Source of the DNA: Tenrec ecaudatus
Lineage: Eukaryota; Chordata; Mammalia; Afrosoricida; Tenrecidae
Direction of reading: 5' to 3'
NCBI RefSeq assembly: GCF_050624435.1
Contig: NC_134540.1
Coordinates: 25,854,001 to 25,918,000 of the forward strand
Length of the DNA: 64,000 nucleotides
Positions 11,850-22,972 of this stretch are shown here, one piece after another. Each line of letters begins with the position of its first letter. Positions within the stretch are counted from its first letter, which is position 1. The position numbers and the translations under genes were made by a program. Under the pieces are notes generated by a model. It searched no databases, was not told where the DNA came from, and was given only the letters and a program-made list of their open reading frames with translations.

Positions 11850-13165
11850 GAAATGAGCGCAAAGTCACCTGACAAGAACAACTAAACCTTGGGAAATGTA
11901 TTGAATGATTGAAGAGCATCAATGAAAGATAGAAGGAATAGATAAATTCACTGTACCCCCAAATATATGTATCTTTGAACCAATTCTCAAGGTAGCAAAG
12001 CATCAAGAACTAATGGTTTTGAAGAAAGAATTCCAAGGTGCATTGAAGACATTAATGAAATACAGAATTTGAGGACTTAATAAGGCATTAATTGAACTGT
12101 TTTAACAAATTGATGCCATTCTGGAAGCACTCAGTAAGCTAAGAAACCTGGACATACACCAAGAGGGGCTCATTTAAATGGAACAAGCCAATACTGAGGG
12201 GTTGGTTTAAATTCAGGACAGATATGCCTCAAGGTTGTATCCTTTTATCTTTCGTCAAACTTATCCAATACTTCTAGTGAGCAAATAATCAGTGAATCCA
12301 GATTATATGAAGAAGAATGTGGCATCAGGATTGGAGAAAGGCTTATTAACAACCTGTGATATGCAGATGACACACCTTGCTTGCTAAAAGTGAGGAGAGC
12401 TTAAAGCAATTGCTAGTGGAGATCAAGGATTGCATCCTTCGCTATAGATTACAAGTCAATGTCAGAAGACCAAAATCTTCACAACAGCATGATAAATGGA
12501 TAAAAGATTGAGGTTGTGAAGGATTTCATCTTGCTTGTATTCCCAATCAATATTCATGGAAGCAGCAGTTAAGAATTTGAAAGATGTATTGGATCAGGTA
12601 AGTCTGCTGCTTAAGGACCTCTTTAGAGTATTGAAGAGCAAGGGTGATGTTATTTTGAGGACAAAGGCATGCTTGACCCAAGTTAGAGTATTTTCATTTG
12701 CTTCATATGCATTGAATACGAATGACCTGAGAAGAATCAATGGATTTGAAGTGTGGTGCTGGAATACTGAGTGTCATGGACAAATTGATCTGTTGGGAGG
12801 ATCAAAGGACCTCGATTGAGAGTAACAAAGGATGAATTGATGTGTCTTAGAAAAAGTGCAGGTAGGGTGCTCCTCAGAGGCAAAGGAAGGGAGATTCCGT
12901 CTTACAGACTTTGGACATATTGTCAGGAGATATTACTCCTGGAGAAGAACATCATGTCTGATCAAGTGGAGGGGTGGTGGAAAGAGGAGGGCTCACAAGG
13001 AGGTGCACTGGCACAGTGGCTGCCACAGTGGTTGAAGCTTGGGAACAACTGTGAGGCTGATACAGCCCTGAGCAGAGTTTCCTTCTGTTCGGCAGAGGGT
13101 CACTATGGGTTGGAAGAGGCTTTATAGAACTTAACACCAAAATAACAAATAACTCACTTTGTAGA
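11850..13165 (+). mobile_element. RTE LINE with internal deletion and intact 3' end
   Basis: Linker sequence (11990-12150) jumps near 12150-12180 to sequence downstream of the RT catalytic core ('cctcaaggttgtatcctttt' at 12229), so the fingers and part of the palm are deleted. It then runs through the YADD region ('gatatgcagatgacacacc' at 12357), the thumb and the C-terminal domain to a recognisable 3' end ('gggtcactatgggttgg...aacttaacaccaaaataac'). The copy is 3' complete but has no intact polyprotein. Confidence 0.75.
12535..13127 (+). pseudogene. RTE polyprotein C-terminal fragment, two overlapping frames
   Basis: Two open stretches (12535-12819 and 12816-13127) carry the RTE C-terminal region. 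The first ends with 'RRINGFEVWCWN', the counterpart of the RIDAFELWCWRR motif found C-terminal to the RT in RTE/BovB proteins. The second carries 'SAGRVLLRGKG', corresponding to the region after that motif. A frameshift separates them and there is no upstream start in context. It is a fossil without expected activity. Confidence 0.7.
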
Positions 13166-13317
13166 CTATGCCTGATCCAAATCATGTTATTTTATATTGC
13201 CTCACATGTATGAGAAAGCTGGACAGAGAATAAGACCTTAGCATAAACAATATCTCTGAATTACAGTGTTGACTAATAATTTTGAAAATACTATGGATTA
13301 CCATAGAAAGTTCAAAT

Positions 13318-13580
13318 TCATCTTGGAAGTAGCACTGGGATACTCCTTAGAAATGAGGGTGCTGAGACTTCATATTACAACCTGTGGGCGTGTAAAATAA
13401 AAGGCCCGCAAAAGCAAGAGGAGTCCATGGATAAAATAGACATAAACAGAGCTTGCGGCAATGGTGCCAGAGGAGCAAAGCAGGTGAAGATGGAGCAAAA
13501 CCAGTCAATGTTTTCTTCTGCTGTAGTAGGATTGTTGTGAGTCAGCGCTGACTGGGCGACACCTCACAACTACAGATCAT
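13318..13580 (+). mobile_element. RTE LINE 3' end fragment
   Basis: 'atcttggaagtagcactggga' (13320), 'ctccttagaaatgagggtgctgag' (13343) and a tail 'gtgagtcagcgctgactggg' (13538) followed by 'cgacacctcacaac' match the RTE 3' end with an internal deletion. It lies about 150 bp after the preceding RTE copy in the same orientation. Confidence 0.6.
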
Positions 13581-13755
13581 GGGAAAGGCCACTGAGTCTC
13601 TCTGTTGTGGATGGCATAGACGGAGCCCCTTAAAAACACCATAGCAAAAAATACAAGCGAGGATATGGAAGGATAAAAAAAGCCACATTTTCCAGTGAAA
13701 ACTCCAATTTTCAAACCTCGGCATTGTCACTTTCACCTCTGTCCATGAGGCCGAA

Positions 13756-13950
13756 GCGGAACCCAGGTGGCGTCCTGGTTACTCTTTGGGCTGCTAACTA
13801 CAAAGGCAGCAGTTTGAACCTGCTAGCTGCTCTCTACACACGTGCCCACCAAGAGCTAGAGTCTCAGAGACTCAGAGAGGTGGCTCCACTCCATCCTGTG
13901 GTCTGTAGAGTAGAACTCACATGAGGGCAGATCATTTGGTTTTTTGGGTT
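13756..13950 (+). repeat. AfroSINE
   Basis: Head 'ggaacccaggtggcgtcctgg', 'gggctgctaactacaaaggc', 'agcagtttgaacctgctagc', and a tail 'gtagagtagaactcacatga' ending in T-rich 'tttggttttttggg'. It is nearly full length, and the tail is diverged. Confidence 0.75.
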
Positions 13951-14215
13951 ACTGTGTTTGCTTTCTTTCTTTTTTAGTATGAGATAAGCATCGTTTATCA
14001 AGGCTGGTTTTTACAATGTTAAAAAAATAAAAGGGAACTCCTCCCTCCCGGAGTTATGCTTAGATGACATAGCATGTATAGTGTCCATGCAGAGGTTCTG
14101 TGTCAGAAAGACCTGATGGTCGGCTTCCATAAAGTGTCTAGCCCAGAAAACCTGGGCAAAATGGCATACAGGGTTGTTATGTTTTGCTGGTGATGCAGCA
14201 ATTAAGCTCTTAGAT

Positions 14216-14419
14216 CAGCAGTTCTTGACCTGTGGCCATGACCTCTTTGGGGGGTCAAATGACCCTTTCACAGGGGTTTCCCAATTTATCACAGTAGCAA
14301 AATTACAGTTATGAAGTAGCAATGAAAATAATTTTATGGTTGGAGATCACCACAACATGACAAAATATATGAGAAGCTGTATTAAAAGGTCACAACATTA
14401 GAAACATTGAGAACCACTG
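14216..14419 (+). mobile_element. SPIN non-autonomous hAT element (MITE), 204 bp
   Basis: Termini 'cagcagttcttgacc' and 'tgagaaccactg' are imperfect inverted repeats. The interior 'gggtcaaatgaccctttcac' and 'gtagcaaaattacagttatg' is typical of SPIN/URR1-type elements. A perfect 8-bp target duplication 'tcttagat' flanks it (14208-14215 and 14420-14427), the hAT signature. SPIN is a DNA transposon known for repeated horizontal transfer among tetrapods, including tenrec. It has no transposase coding capacity. Confidence 0.92.
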
Positions 14420-14468
14420 TCTTAGATGCTAATCTGCAAGCCTACAGTTGCAACCCTAGAGCCACCCT

Positions 14469-14946
14469 TGTGTTAGTCTGGGCAGACTAAGAAACAAATT
14501 CATGGTCATTCATATGTATATAAGAAAGAGGTTTATATACAATAGCAATTGAATATTGAGAAAACATCCCAGCCTAGTCCAGATCAAGTCCATGAGTCTG
14601 ATATTAGTCTATATGTCTGATACCAGTCTAAAAAGTCCTCAGAAGCCAGTGTATGGGAAGTCTTGGGGATCCAGTGGCATTAGAAGCACCTCAGTGCTGA
14701 CAGGGGTCTTAAAGTGGCTCCTCCAGTTCCCAGAGTATGGGGGTCTATCAGCATAATGCCATGTGTCTGGTCAGGGAGTGAGCAGAGAGAGAGTCTCCTG
14801 CCTCCAAGAAGGAATACAGGAATTCCCAGAATCCTCAGGGGAAGGCCATGCCCACACAGAAGCCTCATTGGTTATCCAGTGATTGACAGGCTAAACTCCA
14901 CCCCTACACTCTTCTCAAATTGACACCAGCTTATGTAACTACCACA
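14469..14946 (-). mobile_element. Solo LTR, ERVL/MLT2-like
   Basis: On the plus strand it starts 'tgtgttagtctgggcag' and ends 'gtaactaccaca', so the LTR reads TG...CA on the minus strand. The flanks 'accct' (14464-14468) and 'actct' (14947-14951) are a 5-bp duplication with one mismatch, as expected for ERVL. There is no internal viral sequence, so it is a solo LTR left by recombination. Three other copies lie in the window. Confidence 0.8.
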
Positions 14947-15070
14947 ACTCTATAAGACAGAGAAGATAGTTTGTTTCTGCCAAAATTGACAACTTTGGAT
15001 CCCTTATGGGGCAGTTCTAGTCTTCCCTATAGGGTTTCTGTTAAAAGATAGGAGACTAGATAGCAATGGC

Positions 15071-15960
15071 GCTTTGTGTGTCAAAGGTTGACCTGGTGAA
15101 GTTTAACAGCTACACCCTGAAAATGCTGAATAAGGGACAGTTTCCTCCCTCTGAGCCATTGTATTATCACAATGTAAACGCTTCACAATATAAAAAGGAA
15201 CACTCTTCGTATGAACTAGGACTGAGCGTAAACAAATCTCTCGAATGTATCTTCTATGCCATAGAAACGACTTTCACTGGGGTTCTTATTGGCACACTCC
15301 AATCTGGTATAAACAGTGCAATTGTAACCTCCCAGGGAATTTTCCCTCCATTTATGCAAATCTCCACTGTGAGCCTGTGTGCACCATTCCTTCAATCTTA
15401 AACTCCAAATTCGAACGCCAGGCCAAGAGGAGATAATTTCTGTCATTCTGTTATTTGAAAAGTGACAGACCCCACTCTGTCCTGAGGTTTCTGTCATCAC
15501 TAAAATTGGGTCATTTTGTAGAATTAGAATGCTTACTTTTTAAAAAACTAGGGACCTCCAGCAATTGTCAGTAGTTCCTTCCAGTTGATAAGGAATCCAT
15601 TGCAGTCCATACCTATAAATAGAAAAACCGCCAACTAAGTATGCTATATGTTTGTTTTCCTGTTGAATAACAGAACAAGGACATTGGAGAAAAATAAGTG
15701 ACAGCCTGAGATCTCAGATCCAAACTGTTTATAGAAGAAAGTTCTGAGGTATCATATATTCACAAGAGTAATTTATCCTTGGCAGGATGCGTATGTTCTA
15801 GCTACATCTGAAGTTATGGAAGACACAAACCAAAATAGACCAACGGTTTCTAATCTCCATGTATGTTTTGGTTATGAACTCAGTAACAATTTTGATTGGG
15901 TTATTTTAGGAAGGGGTGTTAGTGTCAGAATTAAGATGTGTTTAGTTACATATTAAGTGA
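15071..15960. other. Unassigned sequence
   Basis: No repeat was recognised. An open frame of 111 codons at 15066-15401 begins in the SINE tail and has no recognisable domain, so I do not call it a gene. Confidence 0.45.
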
Positions 15961-16140
15961 ACCAACCCATTGATCGCTAGTTGATGTTGACGTAGAGCGA
16001 TCCAATAGAGCAGAGATGAGTTACTCCAAAGCTGCAGTCCTTACTGTGCAGACTGCCACCCCTTTCACCCGGGAAGTAACCGCTGGGCTCATGCTGCAAA
16101 CCTTTCATTTAGCAGCTGCTGAGTGCTTTAGAAATTGTGA
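15961..16140 (-). repeat. AfroSINE, antisense
   Basis: Minus strand: 'agctgctaaatgaaaggttt', 'gcagcatgagcccagcggtt' and a tail 'ggatcgctctacgtcaacat' ending near 15961. The body is of the 'gcagtctgc...aaggactgcag' type. Confidence 0.7.
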
Positions 16141-16234
16141 CATCAATGCTCCTTATGTGATATCAAGTAACAAGAGATAAAACAATAGTCACCCCGACTC
16201 AACCACAGGATGATACTATGAGTGGTACAGTAGG

Positions 16235-16740
16235 GGTGGTAGTCATATAATCTGTTGTCAACTTGAGACTTAAGAGTGAAGGGGTGCAGTTGAGCCTTTC
16301 AATCAGGTCGCAGCTTGATGACCTCATTTAGAGGCACTGAGGAGATAGATAGCTTACTTGGGGCAGGATGCAGGTTCACTCCCTGCCAGACATTCTTGCA
16401 GACAAGGTACATGGAACTACACTAAAGACCTGGAGCTGAAGGAGCCATGTGGAGAGCCCTGCCAGGGCTGGGATGCTTCCACTGTCACAGGATCCACAAG
16501 ACTTTCCACCCACTGGCCTGTGGTCTTCCTGCACTCTGTGTCATTGCATGTGTTGTGTGAACCTGAAGAGGAATTTATAGATCGGTATTTGATATATGGC
16601 TAATTTTGGACTTATGGGACTTGATCTGGCCTGGCTTGGCATGTTTTCTCAATACTCAATTGCCCTGGTATATAAAGCTCTTTCTTATCCACACATGAGT
16701 GTCTCTGGATTTTTTCCTCTAATCTACCTGGACTGAAACA
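16235..16740 (+). mobile_element. Solo LTR, ERVL/MLT2-like
   Basis: It begins at 'ggtggtagtcatataatctg' and ends '...ctggactgaaaca'. The flanks 'gtagg' (16230-16234) and 'gtaga' (16741-16745) form a near-perfect 5-bp duplication. A TATA box 'tataaag' is present at 16671-16677, about 65 bp before the end, a conserved position in the other copies. The 5' terminal T has mutated to G. Confidence 0.75.
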
Positions 16741-17139
16741 GTAGAGCATGCTGGTTTCTCAACAGTAGTTTGCCAGGCCTTCCGCCAAGGTGCCTCTGGG
16801 TACACAGGGACCTTCAACCTTTCAGTCAGGATTCAGGTATATTAATTACTGTATTCCCCATAAACTCTCCACTGGCTATTACATTCTGGAGAATGTGGGT
16901 TTTAATTTTAAACTAAAACAAAGCAGTTCACTTACCTATAAACAGTTATTAACTACTCACTATTTAATAAGATAAATAACTATTTCATGGTCCAGGAATT
17001 GAATGACTTTCTAATACAGGATTATCCCTTGCAGAAAATGTTAAACTACATACTCTTATAAAAAAGCAAGGGTTATGATATTATAATTTTATTATATAGG
17101 CATTTTATGTAAGGGTGTTTTTCATAATGGAATTACAGC

Positions 17140-17180
<41 letters not shown>

Positions 17181-18462
17181 ATAGATGGAGATAAAAGAAT
17201 AGATCTTAATGTCAGGGTTGGAATATTCCTGGCTTCCAATGGTAACTCTTATTTCAAAAGAACCTTGGTCGACATCTAAATTCTCAAAGACAAAACCATA
17301 TGAACTATAATTTTATATGTTTTAATTAGCAATGTTTAATGCCTCATACTGCAGTGATGGCTTTTTTATGCCGGAACACCTCCCCCTTTTTTCTTTTCCT
17401 CCTGAGAAGGGATACTACATATCATATGGCTGATTCTTGGCAGTTTAATTTCAACCACCCTGGCTTTTGAAAAGCACCCTGCACACCTTAGAGTGGCTAT
17501 TTTGCTATCACAGTCACAGCCTTTGGAGAGATGCTGCAGTACACACTATGCATTTTAGATTAGAATCTAACCTCAACCCCCTCCTCCTCTAAATCATTTA
17601 GCCTTCTGGGGACTTCATTGTCTCTATTAATGGAAGGAAGCCATGTAAGCGTTTGTGCAGTCATTGTATTTTTAGTCTAACCGATACACTGGCTCTGCTA
17701 CAAGGACATTTGGTTATGTGTCCTGTCACACCTTCTTTCCAGTATTACTTATTATTCATTAAATGAGAGCAAATATTTTCCATCTAATAGGGTGATAAAA
17801 TAAAACACTTCTATTTGGTGGCTACATTGCCTCAGCATACTTGCCTCAGAAATAATCTTCCTTACCTAGCGTTGCTGTCAAATACCTGATGATTAACAAG
17901 GTACTCAGAAAAAGGCATTTTGTCTTTAGAAAAGATAATTTCTTAAAACCAGAAATCAACACTGAAAGGTTATAAAATCACTTTTAAGAATTGTCTTGAC
18001 ACCGATTTGGCTTTCTTAGTAAAAGCAAATTCTTACTTATTTTTGAATGTTATTTTTAAACTTAAAAAATATTGAAGACATTTTATAATTGTAATTTTAG
18101 AGGGATTTGCATTTATCACTCAAAACATCAATGCATGGCACTAAATTAAATCCTTTCCTAACAGTAAGTCTCTATAGTATCACATCTCTCCCACTAAACA
18201 GACACAATCTTTTTCTCAGCTATTTTTTCCCATGAAAGTATAGAGGAGGCAGTTTGAAAAATAATTCCAGTGTATAAAAGGTTCATTTGGAATTTTATCA
18301 TTTTATTCAACTGAATATTTGCTATATTCATTCATAAAAATTATACAACACTTCTGAAGATGTGTTATTCCTGTCGTTTGCTTCAAGCATTATTTACCAA
18401 GTAATAAAGTAGTTTCTTAAAAGATTGCTTTCTATAATCACTTCTTCAAACAAGAAGAATGA
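16741..18462. other. Unassigned sequence with one (AC)n microsatellite
   Basis: I recognise no gene. The only repeat found is the (AC)n tract at 17143-17178. Confidence 0.45.
17143..17178. repeat. (AC)n microsatellite, about 18 units
   Basis: Uninterrupted AC dinucleotide run ending at 'cactgatagatgg'. Likely polymorphic. Confidence 0.95.
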
Positions 18463-18986
18463 CTGTGTGTGTGTGTTTGTGTTGTGTGTGTGTGCTGTGT
18501 GTGTGTGCTGTGTGTGTGTTGTGTGCGTTGTGCGTGTATGCTGTGTGTGCTGTGTGTGTGTTGTGTGTGTGCTGTGTGTGTGCTGTGTGTGTGTTGTGTG
18601 TGTGCTGTGTGTGTTGTGTGTGTGCTGTGTGTGCTGTGTGTGTGTGCTGTGTGTGTGCTGTGTGTGTGCTGTGTGTGTGTTGTGTGTGTGCTGTGTGTGT
18701 GCTGTGTGTGTGCTGTGTGTGCTGTGTGTGTGTGCTGTGTGTGTGCTCTGTGTGTGTGCTGTGTGTGTGTTGCGTGTGTGCTGTGTGTGTTGTGTGTGTG
18801 CTGTGTGTGTGTTGTGTGTGCTGTGTGTGTTGTGTGTGTGCTGTGTGTGTGCTGTGTGTGTGTGCTGTGTGTGTGTGCTGTGTGTGTGCTGTGTGTATGT
18901 GCTGTGTGCTGTGTTTTGTGTGTGTTGTGTGTATGCTGTGTATGTGTGTTGTGTGCGTGCTGTGTGTGTGCTGTGTGTGTGTGTCT
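18463..18986. repeat. TG-rich minisatellite: gtgtgtg(tg)ct units, about 0.5 kb
   Basis: More than 500 bp made almost only of TG dinucleotides punctuated by CTG or TTG every 8-12 bases. The variant order is irregular, so units have been shuffled by slippage or unequal exchange. All six frames contain long open stretches because TG/CA repeats lack stops. The apparent 178-205 residue VCVLCVC or HTHTQHT peptides are artefacts. Alternating purine-pyrimidine sequence of this length can adopt Z-DNA. Confidence 0.95.
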
Positions 18987-20794
18987 GCTTTCTGAAAATG
19001 CCACTTTTCAAACCCGGCTTTATAATTAAGCAAACATATTAAATACATGCCAAGTCATAGCATATTTTTCATATATTTTCTACACTTTCCTGTACTTGTG
19101 AGTTTTATTTTTTCTTAAAAATAACGGTAAAAGCGTCGTGCCTCCGGAGGTTGAATTTTCTCAGACTTTATATGGCATCCAGACTAAAGAGCTGATGGCA
19201 TGGAATCACATTTTTTGAGCTGGAATGGCCGTTCACCTTAAGAAGAATAACCCAAAAGGGGCATGGGGAAAGAGAAGTTAGGAGAAGCACAGAATTTCTC
19301 AGTCTATACTGTTAGAATTGGTGAAAATTACTAATTTAGGAAAATACATGCTTGCAGCAGGTCCTGGAATGATGAGATGGAAATTAAAGGTCCATGTTAA
19401 GAACGCTAGCAAAACAAAGGTGACTTTACAATGTTATGTCCAGCAGAGCAGAACTTGGCCTTCAAAGAGTCCAAACTCAAGTCCTTAAATAGTATGGTAG
19501 TTTTATTGAGTAGACATGCAGGATGCCCAATATAATTAGATAATAGGCCCTCGAGGATTTACAAGACTTAGGAGTTTTGCAAGAGCCAAAGACCTAAGCA
19601 ACCTGGGTCCTAAGCTATGTAGCCCTGACATGAACAAATCCCACATCTGGAAGCGGTTTGGGGATTTTTCTTTGACCCTCGGGAGCCACTGTACCCCAAC
19701 AGCCTTCAGCTTTCACAGGCTTCTTCCACTTTTTACATCGTATTACGTGGTTTTTTCTCTTTTCTTGCTCTCTCACTCAAAATTCTGTCCCTCCTTTATC
19801 CTCTTTTTTTCTCTTTTAAAAGCAAATGCTAACGTATTTTCAGCACCAAAACCATATTTCCAGTTTTTCAAACGCTCCATTTTAAGGAGTGGTGCCCTGC
19901 TCATTTATTTCTAATAGTTCAAAAAGAAAGTTTACATATTAATACAACTGTCCTCAATACAACGGGGTACTTTTCAAAAGTATCCACGATGAATTCTTAA
20001 TTTAGAAAGGGAAATATAAATTGATCTATGTGATTCAACATATTATAAGGAATTTGAGAGACAGAAAATTCAAGAGCGGACCAAAAGGTGCTGTGTACTC
20101 TGATCGGCAGCTCAAGGCATTGTTTTGATTTATTATATTTCCCTCCAGTTCAATCTCATCTTGTAGCTTTTCTTGTCTCCCACGGGCCCATTTCTCTTGG
20201 TTTGCTTTGTCTCAGTCTAAATCTGGAAATCTCCTTTCTTCATTTTCCCCCATTCTTCCCTCTTGAAAGGTTTCAGGATGTGAGCACTTTCCAGTCATTT
20301 AATTTCTTAAACAAATAAAAGAGAGCTGCATGCATAGATTAATACATTTTAATAGCCCCTACTGGCACAGGGCATTTTCTTGGTATTGTTTGGAATTGCT
20401 ATTATCTTAAAAGAGTTTTATTTGTATCAATATCTATTGTGACATCCAGTTAAAATGACAAAGACGCCCATGCTGGGCAAACTGAAGAAACCCTTTAGTT
20501 CCAAGAAGAAAGGGCTGAGACTGGCTGTCCAGATTCCACCCCCTCCCCTTTAAATTCTGTTCCTATTCTATTGGTGCTATAGTTCCTCTTCAATAATTTT
20601 CTTGTACCATTAAGAGAACATGGTGTTTAGTGTACAGATAACTTTGTCACAATGCGAGCTGTAAAGTTATGTGAGATTTGGTGTGCTGCTGCCATCTATG
20701 GACAAAAACGAGCACTGCAATTTAACTTCGACCGCTTGTCAGCGATATGGTCAGATGGATGCATATTTCCTTTCATAAACCTCTGAGGAATAAC
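18987..20794. other. Unassigned sequence
   Basis: No repeat or gene recognised. Open frames at 19630-19914 and 20088-20318 are hydrophobic translations of pyrimidine-rich DNA without supporting features. Confidence 0.45.
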
Positions 20795-20975
20795 TGTATG
20801 CTTAGGGGGTTACTCCTTACACCTTTGGCTGCTAACTGTAAGGTCAGAAGTTCTTGGGCAAGAGAAAGGTAGGACTTTCTACTCTTGGAAAAAGTTACTG
20901 TCTCCAAACCCCACTAAGGCAGTTCTTGCCCGTCTGATAGGATCACTGTGAATTCAGTCCATAGCTTTGAGTTAG
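20795..20975 (+). repeat. AfroSINE
   Basis: 'ttggctgctaactgtaaggtcagaagttc' then 'aggactttctactcttgg', 'ccaaaccccactaaggcagttc', and tail 'ggatcactgtgaattcagtc'. The head is diverged. Confidence 0.75.
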
Positions 20976-21517
20976 AGTTAAGAGTTAGAGTTCCCTCCAT
21001 TAGATTTTGGCTCTATGTCCTAAATCATAGTCCCAGGATAAAATGGTCTGATCTCAGAGAATCAATGCCACCATGCATTTGATTATTTTAGGTGTTTGTT
21101 TAGAATTGCATTTCTGAGATAAAAGCGGATTTCAAGAATTTAGAGACGATATCCATGATCTTTCCCTTCCATTTTCCCACAAAGTTTTTGAAGCTCCCTT
21201 CTAGTTCTTAAATCTTAGCCAGAAAATGACCATATCTCATTTAGAAAAACTCAGTAAGTAGATGATTGATAATATATCATTGATAATTTCATTATCTAGG
21301 TACGGCCATTCCAACAAACTAACATGAGTGGGTTTCTTAACAGGCAGACATTTATTCTTTCAGATTAGCAGGCACTCTGTCTGAATTCAGGGCAGGAGCT
21401 CTAGGGAGAGGCCTTTTCTCTGTGTTGGTTCTCAGCGGATGTTTTGTCGCTTGGTAGCCGGGGGATTTCATGTGAGCTGACAGCTACCTTCCCTCATCTT
21501 AGTTTGTTCCTTTAGGT

Positions 21518-21699
21518 CAGTGGTTCTCAACCTTCCTAACGCCATGACCCTTTAATACAGTTCCTCATGCTGTGGTGACCCCCAACCATAAAATTATATT
21601 CGTTGCTATGTCATCACTGTAATTTTGCTACTGTTGTGAATTGGGTGACATCTGTGAAATGGTTGTTCAACCCCCAAAAGGGCGGAGACCCACAGGATG
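21518..21699 (-). mobile_element. SPIN hAT MITE, antisense, truncated at one end
   Basis: It starts with the SPIN terminus 'cagtggttctcaacc' and continues 'aatacagttcctcatgctgt' and 'gtaattttgctactgttg'. The other side reaches 'gcggagacccacagg' and then departs from the family before the terminal inverted repeat. The missing end means the second target-site duplication cannot be read. Confidence 0.85.
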
Positions 21700-21935
21700 A
21701 TAAACACTCTAATCTGATCTTTGAATCTCAAGGGAGATTGCCTTAAAATACACCCTACACCAAGACTACTAATCACAACTATGAGAACCCATTCCCAATT
21801 GGGACTACAATTCCAGGTTTAAGAGTTAGGATTTAAAAAAAAAAAAAGAAGAAGAATTGAGGTTTACAACACTTTAGTGGTGGGGGTGGTATTGCAAAGT
21901 TCAATAACAATATTTGATATTCTCTACACAATATA

Positions 21936-22100
21936 AAGGGGCCTTTGTGCCAGAGGGGCTACAAGTTGGGCTGCTAACCTAAAGGTCATAGGTTCAAAAT
22001 AAATAGCCCTTTCAAGGGAAAAAGATAAAGGTTTCTGCTCCCAAAAGAGCTAGAATCACTGCTTGCCTGTCAGTTTGGAGTAGTGTGGTGAGTTTTGTTT
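21936..22100 (+). repeat. AfroSINE, 3' truncated
   Basis: 'gggctgctaacctaaaggtc', 'ataggttcaaaataaatagccc', 'gggaaaaagataaaggtttc' and 'ctcccaaaagagctagaatc' are in SINE order. The tail is poorly matched. Confidence 0.7.
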
Positions 22101-22149
22101 CTGTGATGCTGAAAGGTAGGTCACTGGTATTTCAAATGCATTGTTGAGG

Positions 22150-22603
22150 TCTTCTGCATGAGTATTTCAACTCAATGTTAAGAAGACCTAAGTCCTCCCA
22201 GTAGGTAGCATCATGATAAATGGAGAAAAAATTGGCATTGTTAAGGATTTTGTCTTACTCAGATCTATAATCAATGCTCATGGAAGAGATCAGAAGGTAT
22301 AGTCCACTGGGTCAACCCACTGAATCCGCCCTCTTTAGAGCATTGATACTTTGTCTTACATATGTTGAACATGTCAGCAGACCCATCACTGGAGAAGGAC
22401 ATCTGCCTGGGTAAAGTACCAGGCATCACAAAAGAGGAAGGTTCTCCAAGAGATGCATTAACGCGGTGGTTACAACAATGGGCTCAAGCATTGGAAGGAC
22501 AATTGTGAAGCACAGGATCAGGCGAACGTTCCTTCTGTCCTGCAGAGGGCCACTGAGGGTCAGAGCAAGACTCCATGGCACCTTAACAACAACAACAACA
22601 ACC
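22150..22603 (+). mobile_element. RTE LINE 3' end with (AAC)n tail
   Basis: Thumb region 'atcatgataaatggagaaaa' (22210), then 'aatcaatgctcatggaag' (22269), a deletion, the C-terminal part 'ctggagaaggacatctgcct' (22390) and the 3' tail 'ccactgagggtcagagcaag' ending in (AAC)n at 22584-22603. The tail shows directly that RTE and AfroSINE ends are related. Confidence 0.75.
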
Positions 22604-22695
22604 AAGCAGTGAGCACCTTGCAAACTCATAGGCTCAGTTCTACCCTGTCCTATAAGGTTGCTTTGAACCAACATGGATGGATGGCAGTGTGATCT
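22604..22695 (+). repeat. AfroSINE 3' fragment
   Basis: 'ataggctcagttctaccctg' and 'tcctataaggttgctttgaa' are the SINE 3' third. It abuts the RTE (AAC)n tail directly. Confidence 0.6.
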
Positions 22696-22766
22696 TCATA
22701 CTCATTGTAAAAATTCCCTACGGAGTGCTTCCTTCAAAAGAGAAGTTCTCATGGAATCGAGCTTAA

Positions 22767-22885
22767 AAATACAAAAACTCACTACCCTCAAGCCGAGTCT
22801 CACTCAGGGGCCCCACAGAACAGGCCAGAAAGGTCCCTAGGGGTTCCTGAATATGTAAACCCATAAAGGAATAAAAGGCCTTATT

Positions 22886-22972
<87 letters not shown>

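Larger units (their letters stand above)
14183..15070 (+). repeat. AfroSINE split by two later insertions
   Basis: Three pieces make one SINE: 14183-14215 ('gctggtgatgcagcaatt', 'aagctcttagat'), 14428-14468 ('gctaatctgcaagcctacag') and 14947-15070 (from 'gacagagaagatag' through 'ggggcagttctagtcttccc' to 'agactagatagcaatggc'). The gaps are a SPIN MITE and an ERVL-type LTR. Joining the pieces in order restores the usual SINE order, so the SINE is the oldest of the three. Confidence 0.75.

Noticed and set aside
15066..15401. 111-codon open frame
   Set aside because: Starts in the worn tail of a SINE, has no recognisable domain, and an equally long overlapping frame exists on the other strand.
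18394..19048. Six long open frames (178-205 residues) rich in VCVLCVC or HTHTQHT
   Set aside because: They are translations of a TG/CA minisatellite, which lacks stop codons in most frames. They occur on both strands at once.
19630..20318. Open frames of 94 and 76 codons with hydrophobic composition
   Set aside because: Composition follows T-rich DNA. No signal for exon borders or homology.
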